A stretch of DNA of 64,000 bases from Salinadaptatus halalkaliphilus (GTDB taxonomy: Archaea; Halobacteriota; Halobacteria; Halobacteriales; Natrialbaceae). The stretch covers positions 2,605 to 66,604 of the forward strand of contig NZ_RBZW01000072.1 of NCBI RefSeq assembly GCF_006543045.1, given 5' to 3'. This document shows, piece by piece, positions 53,576 through 61,762 of this stretch (position 1 is the first letter of the stretch; every line of letters begins with the position of its first letter). Below the pieces are notes generated by a model, which made no database searches, had not been told where the DNA came from, and worked only from the letters and a program-made list of their open reading frames with translations. The position numbers were made by a program, and so were the translations under genes.

Positions 53576-54883
53576 ATGAGTCGATCAGATGCCGAACAGG
53601 AGAGCGAGAGCAACGTTGAGCAGGCGCTATCATTCGATGGTGTTCGATGGACCTCGTGTTCGCTCGAAGACTTCGCGGACCTGTACTGGGACGAGATCGC
53701 ACCCTGTCTCGAAACAGAGGGTTTCGATCCAACAAGCGAGAAACCGACCCACCAGTGGTTTCAGAATCACGATGCACGATCATTCCTTGCGGCTCTCCGC
53801 CGCCATCATGACCGCTCATTCGGGGAGTTCTGGAATAAAGACCTCGGGCTTGGAGACAATAAAGAAGGCTACACATGGGCAACAACGGACGAGGCAACAA
53901 TCGACGCCCTCGAACAGTTCCTCAACCGACGAAAATCACGGTACAGTCTGGCATCGTCGTCCATCGAAGCAATGCGAACGCGGCTGAATCTCTACGTCCG
54001 TGCTTACCAAGAGGCAAATGGAACGGGCGACCTCCTTACACCAATTCTACGAGGTCAAGAGAATCCAGCCTACGAAGCCGTTGATGCGGTCTATGCAGCG
54101 TTCGACTGGTTGAACGAGGGAACCGAGGACAAGTACAGTGCCCAGACTCTCCAGCGTGTGCGGCGCGTCGTCGACGCCTGGTATCAGCATCTGGTCGGTC
54201 GGCGAGTTACCTCGATGAACCCTGCCAGCGGCCTCTACGACGAATTCAAGTGGGAAGTAGAAGAATCCCCGACACCTTCCCTTTCAGCAAACCATATTCA
54301 GAAGCTAATGCAGGCGTCGGAGACAACGCAAGAACAGCTGCTCGTAGTAGCACTAGCTGGCTGGGGACTTCGAGCAAGTGAGGTCGCAGCACTCCACGTC
54401 TCGCAGTTCCACCGTGACGTTCCCGAAGACGACGTCCCCTTCATCACATTCGAAAGTCGCAAGAACGGGCCCGGCCAGGTATCTCTCTTGTACGGAATGG
54501 ACGTGCTCGACTCCCGAATCGACGAGCTAGCGGAAGACGATACGTGGACGAGATATTTGTTCCCATCTTCGCAGGGAGAAATGCCGTACGTGACCCGAGA
54601 TACAATCCGTAATTGGTTCCAGAATCTTGCATCGGAGGCAGATCTTCCCGAGCGGATCGAGGGCAAACGACCAAGCCCACAGCTCTGCCGTCGATTCTGG
54701 TACGATACCTATACAGTAGCCCTCGAAGGCGTTCTCGAAGGTATCAACGAAATCGCTGCAGAGCAAGGTAGTAGCGATCCTCAGGTAGTGATGCAAAATT
54801 ACCTATCTGACTCGCGTTCTCGTCAAGTCCGACGAGAGTTCATGCAGGATCAACTTAACGCAGCCTTTGGAGAGAGAACTTGA
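53576..54883 (+). CDS. tyrosine recombinase-like protein upstream of the partition locus
   Basis: A 435-residue protein. The N-terminal half is helical with a core-binding-like domain (SIEAMRTRLNLYVRAYQEAN; VYAAFDWLNEGTEDKYSAQT). The C-terminal half has LVVALAGWGLRASEVAALHV with the catalytic Arg, and LCRRFWYDTYTVALEGV in the HxxR position, where Gln stands for His. MQNYLSDSRSRQVRREF supplies a possible Tyr. It resembles plasmid-borne haloarchaeal recombinases next to parA, perhaps acting as a dimer resolvase. The changed His makes full activity uncertain. Confidence 0.75.
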   Translation: MSRSDAEQESESNVEQALSFDGVRWTSCSLEDFADLYWDEIAPCLETEGFDPTSEKPTHQWFQNHDARSFLAALRRHHDRSFGEFWNKDLGLGDNKEGYTWATTDEATIDALEQFLNRRKSRYSLASSSIEAMRTRLNLYVRAYQEANGTGDLLTPILRGQENPAYEAVDAVYAAFDWLNEGTEDKYSAQTLQRVRRVVDAWYQHLVGRRVTSMNPASGLYDEFKWEVEESPTPSLSANHIQKLMQASETTQEQLLVVALAGWGLRASEVAALHVSQFHRDVPEDDVPFITFESRKNGPGQVSLLYGMDVLDSRIDELAEDDTWTRYLFPSSQGEMPYVTRDTIRNWFQNLASEADLPERIEGKRPSPQLCRRFWYDTYTVALEGVLEGINEIAAEQGSSDPQVVMQNYLSDSRSRQVRREFMQDQLNAAFGERT

Positions 54884-54929
54884 TGTTACCCATCTATCGA
54901 GCCATTCCAAATGTCTGTCCTCGGTTGGT

Positions 54930-55342
54930 GACTAAGTCATTGAATCACAGAGTCACAAATTCAATGAAGTATCGATTTCTGGAAGTCAAGAATTAAAGAG
55001 TCAATGAGCTATAGCGTTATCTGCCATTACGAGGAGAGCTAATTCACCAACTCAGAGAATCATTGAGTCAGTGAATCAGTGAGTTCTTGAAGCATTGAAT
55101 TGAGGACTCAGAAACACTACCTCTGAATCACAAAATTATTGAGGTAGTGAATCTGTGAATCAGTGAATTTTTGACGTTAAGAATCATTGAGTCAGTGAAT
55201 CAATGATTCAAAGACGATACTCAAAAAGAGCAAATCACAACATACAGTCCATCAAACACCAATATTCGATGAAATCACACTGGGAGAGATACAACTGAGT
55301 GTCTGACATGGATTTATGAGTCATTGATTCAATGATCTAACT
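54930..55342. repeat. cluster of TGAxTCA-type repeats upstream of parA (putative centromere)
   Basis: Dozens of degenerate copies of TGAATCA/TGAGTCA/TGATTCA occur here, often 8 bases apart. The 22-base GAATCATTGAGTCAGTGAATCA... block occurs identically at 55057-55078 and 55181-55202. The last copies (TGAGTCATTGATTCAATGAT, 55317-55336) overlap the parA promoter region. The density, the 8-base phasing and the position before parA suggest a centromere-like site that also represses the operon. Confidence 0.8.
55311..55320 (+). promoter_or_regulatory. TATA-like box of the parA operon inside the repeats
   Basis: GATTTATGAG is centred about 27 bases before the parA ATG at 55343, so the transcript is likely leaderless. 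Repeat copies touch its downstream edge, which would let the repeat-binding protein block transcription. Confidence 0.45.
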
Positions 55343-56254
55343 ATGACCGAATCACCTCATGGATGGGGCGTCACACCATCGACTGGCATCCCTACGATCG
55401 CCTTCGGCAACCAGAAAGGCGGGACGGGAAAGACAACCGCGACGATCAACAGTGCCGCGGCGCTGGCCACTCGCGACCACGATGTGCTTGCGATCGATAT
55501 GGATCCGCAAGCCGACATGACAAAAGGGCTTGGACTGGGACCGGGCGACGACAACGACCCATCAAGCCCAAAGAACGAACTCCCCAACACACTAGTCACC
55601 GATGACGAGAATCTGCTTGACGTACTCGTCGACAATCCGCGCACGCACGATACTAGTCTTTCAGAGATCGTGATCGAAGCCGACGAGTACGACCATCTGA
55701 ACTTCGACCTGATTCCCAGTCACAAGGACATGGGCCTTGCTCGAGACTGGATGGACGATGCAAATGCCCGTCTCTCGCTGAAACTCGCCCTCGAAGAGAT
55801 GGTTGACGATGGATATAACTACGATTTTATCGTAGTCGATTGCCCCCCTGACCTCTCAGTCCTGACGGACGCGGCGTTCATTGCGGCTCAGAACGTCTTC
55901 TTGGCTGCACAGACCCAAGCAACATCACGGGATGCACTTGACGATCTGTGGGACCAGCTGGAGTCCATCGAGGACAACCAGCAGATCGAGATCGCAATCG
56001 TTGGACTCCTGGCGAACATGTACCGGGACGACGGGCAGTCGAAAAAGTTCCTCAACTCCTTCGACGAATCCTTCGCGTCGATGGCACCGATTTTCAAACT
56101 CCCGATGCGAGTAGCAATCCAGCGTGCGTGGGACAACGGACGAGATATTTTCGGATGGGAAGACGCGAACGACCAGCAAGTAGAGCACGACCTCTTCCTC
56201 GAGGTTGCGGAGACAATGGAACGAGCGTTTGACAAAACGCAGGTGGAGGCATAA
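55343..56254 (+). CDS. parA: ParA/Soj-family partition ATPase
   Basis: A 303-residue protein with the deviant Walker A FGNQKGGTGKTTATINSA near residue 22, LAIDMDPQADMTKGLGL, and Walker B FIVVDCPPDLSVLTDAA near 165. No extra N-terminal DNA-binding domain is present, so it is the short ParA type. It uses ATP-dependent nucleoid binding to move its replicon. It lies directly after the repeat cluster and 2 bases before its putative partner gene. Confidence 0.92.
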   Translation: MTESPHGWGVTPSTGIPTIAFGNQKGGTGKTTATINSAAALATRDHDVLAIDMDPQADMTKGLGLGPGDDNDPSSPKNELPNTLVTDDENLLDVLVDNPRTHDTSLSEIVIEADEYDHLNFDLIPSHKDMGLARDWMDDANARLSLKLALEEMVDDGYNYDFIVVDCPPDLSVLTDAAFIAAQNVFLAAQTQATSRDALDDLWDQLESIEDNQQIEIAIVGLLANMYRDDGQSKKFLNSFDESFASMAPIFKLPMRVAIQRAWDNGRDIFGWEDANDQQVEHDLFLEVAETMERAFDKTQVEA

Positions 56255-56256
56255 GA

Positions 56257-56709
56257 ATGCCCCGGGGAATGGACGAACGGTTCGAGGATCCCTCAGACGA
56301 GGTAGATGAGGAGGACGCGGTCGCAGATGAGGAGACCACAGAGACACCGGAAGAATCGGAAGAACAGGGTCGTGAAACTGCGGCAGCAACCGAGGATCAA
56401 TCAGATCAGCAGCGAACCGCATCCACGACCGATACTGATTCGTCGACCAGTGAGGCAGGAGAGACAGATGATGAACCGCTGAACATCCGCGAAGATTGGG
56501 ATTCAGCCACAATATATGTTGAACCGGAGCAAAGCGAGGACATTGAGATCACGTTTACTCGCCTGAAAAAGCAACTCAAACGTGAGGATATCACGCTGGA
56601 GAAAAACAAGCACTTCTACCGCGGGGTTTTCGAGGTGGCGTTCGGCGAGCACCGGGAAGAAACGAAGGAGATGATTCGCGAACTCGCCAAGCAAGACGCT
56701 GATCAGTGA
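56257..56709 (+). CDS. putative centromere-binding partner of ParA
   Basis: A 150-residue protein. The first 75 residues are extremely acidic and Thr/Ser/Glu-rich, so disordered. The C-terminal half (SATIYVEPEQSEDIEITFTR, LKKQLKREDITLEKNKHFYR, GVFEVAFGEHREETKEMIRE) has the strand-helix-helix pattern of a ribbon-helix-helix-like domain. It has no ParB-type HTH or CTPase motif. Lying 2 bases after parA and just before TGATTCAC repeats, it is the likely repeat-binding adaptor. This is inferred from context. Confidence 0.7.
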   Translation: MPRGMDERFEDPSDEVDEEDAVADEETTETPEESEEQGRETAAATEDQSDQQRTASTTDTDSSTSEAGETDDEPLNIREDWDSATIYVEPEQSEDIEITFTRLKKQLKREDITLEKNKHFYRGVFEVAFGEHREETKEMIRELAKQDADQ

Positions 56710-56740
56710 TTCACTGATTCACTGATTCACGGAATCTTGA
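56707..56740. repeat. tandem 8-base repeats after the partition operon
   Basis: TGATTCAC occurs three times in perfect tandem (56707-56730), followed by the degenerate GGAATCTTGA. The unit matches the repeats upstream of parA, so the operon is bracketed by the same site. The first copy overlaps the stop codon of the partner gene. Confidence 0.85.
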
Positions 56741-56774
56741 ATGCTGTGTGATTACCCCCGTATTAGTATAAGGG

Positions 56775-56830
56775 GGTCAGACTACTCCGACCTACTCGCC
56801 AGCAGTAGCTGGCTCCTTGAGGACGGGAGC
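56775..56830 (-). pseudogene. TnpB 3' end relic with right end (second copy)
   Basis: On the minus strand APVLKEPATAGE and TAG (about 56790-56792) are followed by GTCGGAGTAGTC, matching the transposon right end seen at 5724-5740. The hairpin GCCAGC-TACT-GCTGGC (56798-56813) is kept. Nothing else of tnpB remains: the upstream bases are not TnpB. The block lies about 45 bases after the partition repeats. Confidence 0.65.
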
Positions 56831-56975
56831 TTAGCGCCCTCTTTTCCAGCTAACCGGGATCAAGAGTGTTCTGCTGCGAGTTGTATCTGTGAGCCAGCAA
56901 GTTGCTAACTCGAACTGGATAAGGGCCAACATGAGCTTCCATTCTAGCCCATAGTTCAGTATAGCAATCCACAGA

Positions 56976-56985
56976 TTATTATATC
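56976..56985 (+). promoter_or_regulatory. TATA-like box of the DUF7342-like gene
   Basis: TTATTATATC is centred about 28 bases before the ATG at 57009, the spacing of a leaderless haloarchaeal promoter. Confidence 0.5.
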
Positions 56986-57008
56986 TTGTTTCCGTAGTCG
57001 CTATTAAA

Positions 57009-57533
57009 ATGGATGGTGATCAAACAGTGGACGATATTAACGAGGCAGCCCGTGAAGAATGGAGAGACAACACGACACCCTATCAGCGTGTAAAGTCTGT
57101 AGTGAGTCGCACATACGAGGGGAAGCCAGCCACGGAGATTGCTGAACGAGCGCTGGTGGCAGAGACCACAGCCCGAAGTCACTTGGAAGGACTCGCCGAC
57201 GACGGGTTTGTCGAAACAGTATCCGACGCTGATAGCAGGGCGACATTATACTCGCGATCGTGGGAGTCGTTGGTTCTCGAACAGGCACAGGATATGAGAC
57301 AGAACGTGGACTCGGAGACACTGCTCACTCAGGTACAGAAGATGCAGGACGAACTCAAAGAATATCGTGAAGAAACTGGATTAGATGACCCAGAGGATAT
57401 CTCCTGGAACGACATGGAGATTGACGAGGAGACGCTGCTACAGTGGCGAACAACGCGACGGAACCTGAACTTCGCGAAGGTCGCACTCGCGCTGGATCAG
57501 GCTGAAGACAGTATCCGTAAAACAGCGGTATAG
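57009..57533 (+). CDS. DUF7342-like winged-helix regulator
   Basis: A 174-residue protein: DINEAAREEWRDNTTPYQRV, PATEIAERALVAETTARSHL, EGLADDGFVETVSDADSRAT. A helix-turn-helix with a wing is followed by a long helical C-terminus (TLLTQVQKMQDELKEYREET). This matches haloarchaeal DUF7342 regulators, which usually precede the kind of gene found next here. The pair may be a toxin-antitoxin-like or sensory unit; the biochemistry is unknown. Confidence 0.8.
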   Translation: MDGDQTVDDINEAAREEWRDNTTPYQRVKSVVSRTYEGKPATEIAERALVAETTARSHLEGLADDGFVETVSDADSRATLYSRSWESLVLEQAQDMRQNVDSETLLTQVQKMQDELKEYREETGLDDPEDISWNDMEIDEETLLQWRTTRRNLNFAKVALALDQAEDSIRKTAV

Positions 57534-57538
57534 GTTCT

Positions 57539-58012
57539 ATGAGCGATCTAGACGGAGATTCTGAATCACATACTCTGAGGGGGAGCATCGATCGAAAGTC
57601 GCTATGTGATTTCCGAGATATATTCCAGGAGGAAGAACCACTTGCAACAGCAGAACTAGATGACCCGCTGAATCCCGATGTGCTGACGATTATGTACAAT
57701 ACTGGAATCGGGGAGGACTCGAGTGGCAGATTTGATATCAGGTGGTCAACAGTCGGTGACTATAACATCCATTATACGGACACGGACCGCAACCTCCGAT
57801 GGGACCTCCACCACCACGGCTACACGGCCCCATTGGACGATCGTCACTATCATCCATCACCGAACGCCTCGAACGACGACGAAGACGTCGAAAAATCGTG
57901 CATCGGGGTACAAGAGGTCGAGACGGTTGCTCGAGCAGTCAAGGCCGCCTGGCGAGAGTGCTACAACGTCGGTTCTTTGGATATTGCAAACGATCTCGAT
58001 AATCCGCCATGA
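57539..58012 (+). CDS. partner protein of the DUF7342-like regulator
   Basis: A 157-residue acidic protein 5 bases after the regulator gene: FRDIFQEEEPLATAELDDPL, DVLTIMYNTGIGEDSSGRFD, IRWSTVGDYNIHYTDTDRNL, RWDLHHHGYTAPLDDRHYHP. The many His, Asp and Tyr residues in the middle could bind metal. Families of this shape accompany DUF7342 genes widely in haloarchaea. After its stop, another frame stays open to 58088 with similar composition, perhaps a relic of a longer end. Confidence 0.75.
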   Translation: MSDLDGDSESHTLRGSIDRKSLCDFRDIFQEEEPLATAELDDPLNPDVLTIMYNTGIGEDSSGRFDIRWSTVGDYNIHYTDTDRNLRWDLHHHGYTAPLDDRHYHPSPNASNDDEDVEKSCIGVQEVETVARAVKAAWRECYNVGSLDIANDLDNPP

Positions 58013-58159
58013 GCATGATCGGGTCGACTATGATCTCGACAGTGGCGAGGATCTCAAGTTCGATACGCCGGAGTACGGTGTAGCATAGTACGAAACTTGT
58101 ATATGAAGAAGTTTCGAGTGGTGTTACAGTCAGTAGGCACGGGAGCCGGTACTACCTCC

Positions 58160-58200
58160 TTAACCAACAAAACTATGGGGACGTGTTCTGTGTTGGTTAA
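58160..58200. repeat. inverted-repeat element copy C
   Basis: TTAACCAACA and TGTTGGTTAA with a 21-base spacer containing GGGGACGTG, 14 bases before the ATG of the broken DUF6788-like gene at 58215. Orientation and distance match copy A and its intact gene. Confidence 0.8.
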
Positions 58201-58214
58201 TTCGAGAACAGCCG

Positions 58215-58540
58215 ATGCCCTACGAACCACCGGCCCCAGCAGCGGAACTCACACCGGAAATAGTCAACACGCTCAACGAAGCCACTCCGGAGCGCCTCCG
58301 TGACGTTGCCACGTACGCCGAGGGTTAGCCGAACACAGGGAACGTGAGGCTCGTCTCGAGGCGGAGCCAGACGAGGCCGACGTCGAGGAGCGGCCCGATG
58401 ACCTCCCAGACGAGGTCCCGGCGAAGGCTATGGTCACAATCGAGGAAATCAACGACAATCGGTACTACTACTGGCAGTGGCGTGAGGGCGAATAAATCAA
58501 GTCGAAATACAAGGGACCAGTCAACCCAAACGAATTAACT
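58215..58540 (+). pseudogene. broken DUF6788-like gene, paralogue of 38105-38428
   Basis: It starts PYEPPAPAAELTPEIVNTLN and PERLRDVATYAE, then needs one extra base near 58323 (GAGGG-TTA) to continue with LAEHREREARLEAEPDEADV and NRYYYWQWREGE. A TAA at 58495-58497 replaces the lysine codon of the paralogue, followed by KSKYKGPVNPNE. Two independent lesions indicate real decay. Inverted-repeat copy C is preserved upstream. Confidence 0.75.
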
Positions 58541-58651
58541 CGACTCGGGAGATTCTTTTTGTCCTTTTATTACAATTCCCTCATCGATGGAACGGAAAAC
58601 GAGAAATTGTAGCCCACACCCCCCATTTTCGAGTTGTAACACACCCAGAGC

Positions 58652-58920
58652 TGTGAACTACCCCTGTCTACTCAGCCGCCTTCGGCGGCTTCCTTGAGGC
58701 AGAGGGTTCCTGCTTCTACGACGCGACTTGCATCCACTTGACTGGACGCAGAAACTCTGCATCCGCCGGTGGACACAGCGGTTGCAGTCTCCACAGGCGT
58801 TGCTCCGGAGTGAACCACTCCTAGTTGTTTCAATCCGCGCTTCAACACGTTGTACGCGGCGTTCAAGTCACGATCCACCTCGAACCCACACATCGGACAG
58901 TCATGTGTTCTGACCCACAC
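58652..58920 (-). pseudogene. TnpB C-terminal fragment with right end (third copy)
   Basis: The frame from about 58920 reads THDCPMCGFEVDRDLNAAYN, VLKRGLKQLG, then VSTGGCRVSASSQ, VDASRVVEAGTLCLKEAAEG and TGA at 58672. This is the C-terminal zinc-ribbon half and the last RuvC motif (DRDLNAAYN) of an IS1341-type TnpB; the first zinc cysteines and the rest of RuvC are gone. Downstream, GTAGACAGGGGTAGTTCAC matches the right end of the other relics. The hairpin here is GCCGCC-GAA-GGCGGC (minus strand), different in sequence but equally paired. Confidence 0.8.
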
Positions 58921-58929
58921 CGGTTTCTC

Positions 58930-59085
58930 CGTCCGGAAATTCCCGGAAAACAGGGTTTTCCCTAAAGAGAATCGCGATACAGCACGGGAATTGCCACAGA
59001 CAGAATAGGACTAATTAAATCGTTTCCGGAAACATCCCAGTCACGTTTTTAGTACTAGCCAGAAAAACAGCCTTTCAGACAAAAG
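58930..59085. other. putative replication origin next to the Orc1/Cdc6 gene
   Basis: GGAAAAC-AGG-GTTTTCC (58945-58961) is a perfect inverted repeat next to TCCGGAAATTCCCGGAAAA. A 12-base perfect palindrome GTTTCCGGAAAC follows at 59022-59033, with the AT-rich CTAATTAAAT (59011-59020) between. TTTCC/GGAAA elements beside an initiator gene are what archaeal origin recognition boxes look like, but the exact haloarchaeal ORB sequence is not obvious. TTTTAGTA near 59047-59054 may be the promoter. Confidence 0.5.
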
Positions 59086-60114
59086 ATGATCCGCGATGCT
59101 CGTGTACTACGGGCTGGGTTCGTCCCTCAGGAGGTTGAACATCGCGATGCTGAGGTCAATCACCTCTCCAGCGTCCTCGAGCCCATCACGAACGAGGAGC
59201 CCACCGACACGGCTATCGTTACCGGGCCCAGCGGCGCCGGCAAGACATGTATCTCGAAGTTCGTCACCGAACGCCTCCGTGAAGAGGTCCTCAACGTCGA
59301 GACCACCTACGTCAACTGCTGGCGCAACTACACTCGGTTTCGCACGCTCTATCAGATCCTCGATGACCTCGGCGCGACCATCGACATCCACCGCCAGTCG
59401 ACACCCCACGACGAACTCGTCGACCGCCTCCAGCAACACGACGGCCCGCGAACCGTCGTCATCCTCGACGAGGTCGACCAGCTCGAAGATCCCAGCCTCA
59501 TCTACGACCTCCACAGCCTCCCGCAGTTCGCGATCATCTGCATCGCGAACAAGGAAGAGGATCTGTTCAGCCGCGTCGACGACCGCCTCGTGAGTCGCCT
59601 GCGCTCCAGCGAGCACGTCCGGATGGACAAGTACCACGACGAGCAGCTGTACGACATCCTGAGTGCTCGCTCGAAACGGGGCCTCGACGAGGACGTCATC
59701 AACGACAACCAACTCTACCGGATCGCCGACGCAGCCGCCGGCGACGCCCGCCTCGCAATCGGCATCCTCCGAACGGCCGCCGGCAAGGCGGATCGAGAGA
59801 ACCACGAGCGCATCACCGACGACATTCTCCTAAATGCCGCTGAGGATGCTCGGGCCCAGATTAAACAGACGAGCCTCGACTCGCTCACACCGCACCAGCG
59901 CGTCGTCTACGACATCGTTCGCGATCACGGCCCAGTCGGGCCGAGCGAAATCCACAAGCGCTACTCAGAGGAGGTCGATGATCCACGGACGAAACGGACT
60001 GTGCGGGCGTATCTGTCTAAGATGACTCAATACAACCTCCTCGAGGCGGAAGGGACGAGCCGGGATCGGGAATACGCGATCGTCGACCAGCCATCTCCTA
60101 CGCTGGCTGAGTAG
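59086..60114 (+). CDS. orc: Orc1/Cdc6-family replication initiator
   Basis: A 342-residue AAA+ protein: VTGPSGAGKTCISKFVTERL (Walker A) near residue 45, TVVILDEVDQLEDPSLIYDL (Walker B), IICIANKEEDLFSRVDDRLV (sensor 1), AAAGDARLAIGILRTAAGKA (sensor 2). The C-terminal winged helix has LDSLTPHQRVVYDIVRDHGP and SEIHKRYSEEVDDPRTKRTV. All motifs are intact. It is slightly shorter than chromosomal Orc1, as plasmid-type members are. It probably starts replication at the repeats just upstream. Confidence 0.93.
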   Translation: MIRDARVLRAGFVPQEVEHRDAEVNHLSSVLEPITNEEPTDTAIVTGPSGAGKTCISKFVTERLREEVLNVETTYVNCWRNYTRFRTLYQILDDLGATIDIHRQSTPHDELVDRLQQHDGPRTVVILDEVDQLEDPSLIYDLHSLPQFAIICIANKEEDLFSRVDDRLVSRLRSSEHVRMDKYHDEQLYDILSARSKRGLDEDVINDNQLYRIADAAAGDARLAIGILRTAAGKADRENHERITDDILLNAAEDARAQIKQTSLDSLTPHQRVVYDIVRDHGPVGPSEIHKRYSEEVDDPRTKRTVRAYLSKMTQYNLLEAEGTSRDREYAIVDQPSPTLAE

Positions 60115-60200
60115 GTGGCTAAGGAATTGATAGGTCCCGTTTTGTTGAACGGAAAATGTACCCCGGTGATTTATTACTGCAGGAGCAAATACATCCTACT

Positions 60201-60323
60201 ATGAGTGCAAAGGGCCAACTCCATCGGTTCGAGAATAGAGCGCAGTTGCTGCGCCATATCTCTGAGGAGACCGGCACGGACATCGACACGCTTTGGGACG
60301 AGTACGAAGCCCAAGTCGAATAG
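60201..60323 (+). CDS. small unknown protein after the initiator gene
   Basis: A 40-residue protein: KGQLHRFENRAQLLRHISEE then TGTDIDTLWDEYEAQVE. It is a short helical acidic protein, with the same orientation as its neighbours and 21 bases before the HEPN-motif gene. Codon and residue use look real, but the family is unknown. It could be a small antitoxin-like partner of the next gene. Confidence 0.5.
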   Translation: MSAKGQLHRFENRAQLLRHISEETGTDIDTLWDEYEAQVE

Positions 60324-60344
60324 AGCCCTTACAGTTTTTGACGC

Positions 60345-61745
60345 GTGGGCGACGATACTGATCTCGGCTTATCGTTCGCAATAGACGCAGAGACAGTCTC
60401 TCTGAGCCCTATTGGGGATTTTCAGGTTCTCGATCTGGAAGGGCCGGTCGTCATCGTTGGAGATGCGTCGTACCGCGTTGTTCCGGTCGGTGAAAAATCA
60501 GACCAGTCAGAAGATGTCCGAGAACTTAGCGTCGACGAGATACGTGCTGCACTCAGCGAGCTCGCTGACAACGACGACTTTCAGTCGATCGTAGACAATT
60601 GTCCGACGAATACGCCGCTCGTCTACGACGACATTGATTATTTGACTCGCCATCTCTCCACAAATTCACTCCAGAAGTGCCAGAAACTGAGTGCGAACAC
60701 CCCTTTCGATAAGGAATTATTGCTCCAAGTTGCATACGTAGAACGTCAAAACTCTCTCGTCGGGCACTCAGACAACGTTCTCGAATATTATCTCGAACAG
60801 CGTGCTGAAATCGCTGAAAAACTCCGTTCCACCGACGAGATCGACAGCGACGTTGAGCGGTCGTTCTTTTCGTATCTACTCCTCGCCTCGGCACTCATCG
60901 AAGAGTTGACCACAGAAACGGTCCTCAACGAACTCTTTCGCGAGGAAGCTCGTCTCGACAGCATCACAGAGCACGTTCGGAGTATGGGGCACGCGAAGCG
61001 ATTAGAGAAACTCTGTGATATCCAAATACTGACCGGGGGTGACCACGGATCGCTTGTCGAGGTCAAAGAACGCAGAAACAATCTCGTCCACGACGCGCAG
61101 AAACGTGCAGGCCTTGACGAACTCGAATCGCGTCGTGAAGTCGCACAGATCCTCGAGCAGACTGATCGATGTGCGTCCGTGCTACTGACGATCTCGGGAA
61201 AGAACATCGAGTCAGTCATCGCGAAGCGGGGGTGTGATCCCTATATCGAACACGCTCAATCTGAGGCGGTGGCCGACACAATCACGACCTGGGAACAGGA
61301 GAATCCAGAGCGCCTATCGAAACTTCACGACTGTGAAAGAGCAACCCTCGAAGGGATTCGCTGGGATACCGAAGAGAGTGATCCTGGGAACAACATCACG
61401 GAGGGATTCACATTTAATGGATTTGATGACAAAGAGCTGTATGAGATACTGATAGAGTTCGTCAGTGATGTCTCACAGGCGTTCCTTGACCGGATTGATG
61501 CCGATGCGAACGAGAGCAATCTCGATCGCTTCGATTTCGCAGTGATGGTGCTGCTCTGTGCTGGTCACAGTCACGAGGAGATTGCCCGCTGGCTGGAGAC
61601 TGACAAAAAATACGTCCAGCGAAAGGAGAACGTGATAGCTTGGAGAGCTTCTCAGTTCGAGAAGGGGTTGGTAGAGGAGATTCCCCGCCCAGAGGGCCCA
61701 ACATGGCCATCGGACACGGAATCAGACGATCAGGATGGGTGCTAG
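60345..61745 (+). CDS. HEPN-motif protein of unknown family
   Basis: A 466-residue acidic soluble protein from GTG 60345. The N-terminal 80 residues are beta-rich. The central part is helical and contains VEVKERRNNLVHDAQKRAGL near residue 245. RNNLVH fits the R-x4-6-H motif of HEPN ribonucleases, within helices like those of HEPN domains (FSYLLLASALIEELTTETVL). The C-terminal 80 residues include a helix-turn-helix-like segment (MVLLCAGHSHEEIARWLETD). HEPN proteins are RNases in toxin, defence and CRISPR effector roles. With a 40-residue gene just upstream, a toxin-antitoxin pair is possible but unproven. Confidence 0.6.
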   Translation: MGDDTDLGLSFAIDAETVSLSPIGDFQVLDLEGPVVIVGDASYRVVPVGEKSDQSEDVRELSVDEIRAALSELADNDDFQSIVDNCPTNTPLVYDDIDYLTRHLSTNSLQKCQKLSANTPFDKELLLQVAYVERQNSLVGHSDNVLEYYLEQRAEIAEKLRSTDEIDSDVERSFFSYLLLASALIEELTTETVLNELFREEARLDSITEHVRSMGHAKRLEKLCDIQILTGGDHGSLVEVKERRNNLVHDAQKRAGLDELESRREVAQILEQTDRCASVLLTISGKNIESVIAKRGCDPYIEHAQSEAVADTITTWEQENPERLSKLHDCERATLEGIRWDTEESDPGNNITEGFTFNGFDDKELYEILIEFVSDVSQAFLDRIDADANESNLDRFDFAVMVLLCAGHSHEEIARWLETDKKYVQRKENVIAWRASQFEKGLVEEIPRPEGPTWPSDTESDDQDGC

Positions 61746-61762
61746 CCCGATAACAGACGGGT

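Noticed and set aside
54930-55340. CRISPR array
   Set aside because: The repeats are 7-8 bases, degenerate and nearly contiguous, without uniform spacers, and no cas genes are present; a partition site fits better.
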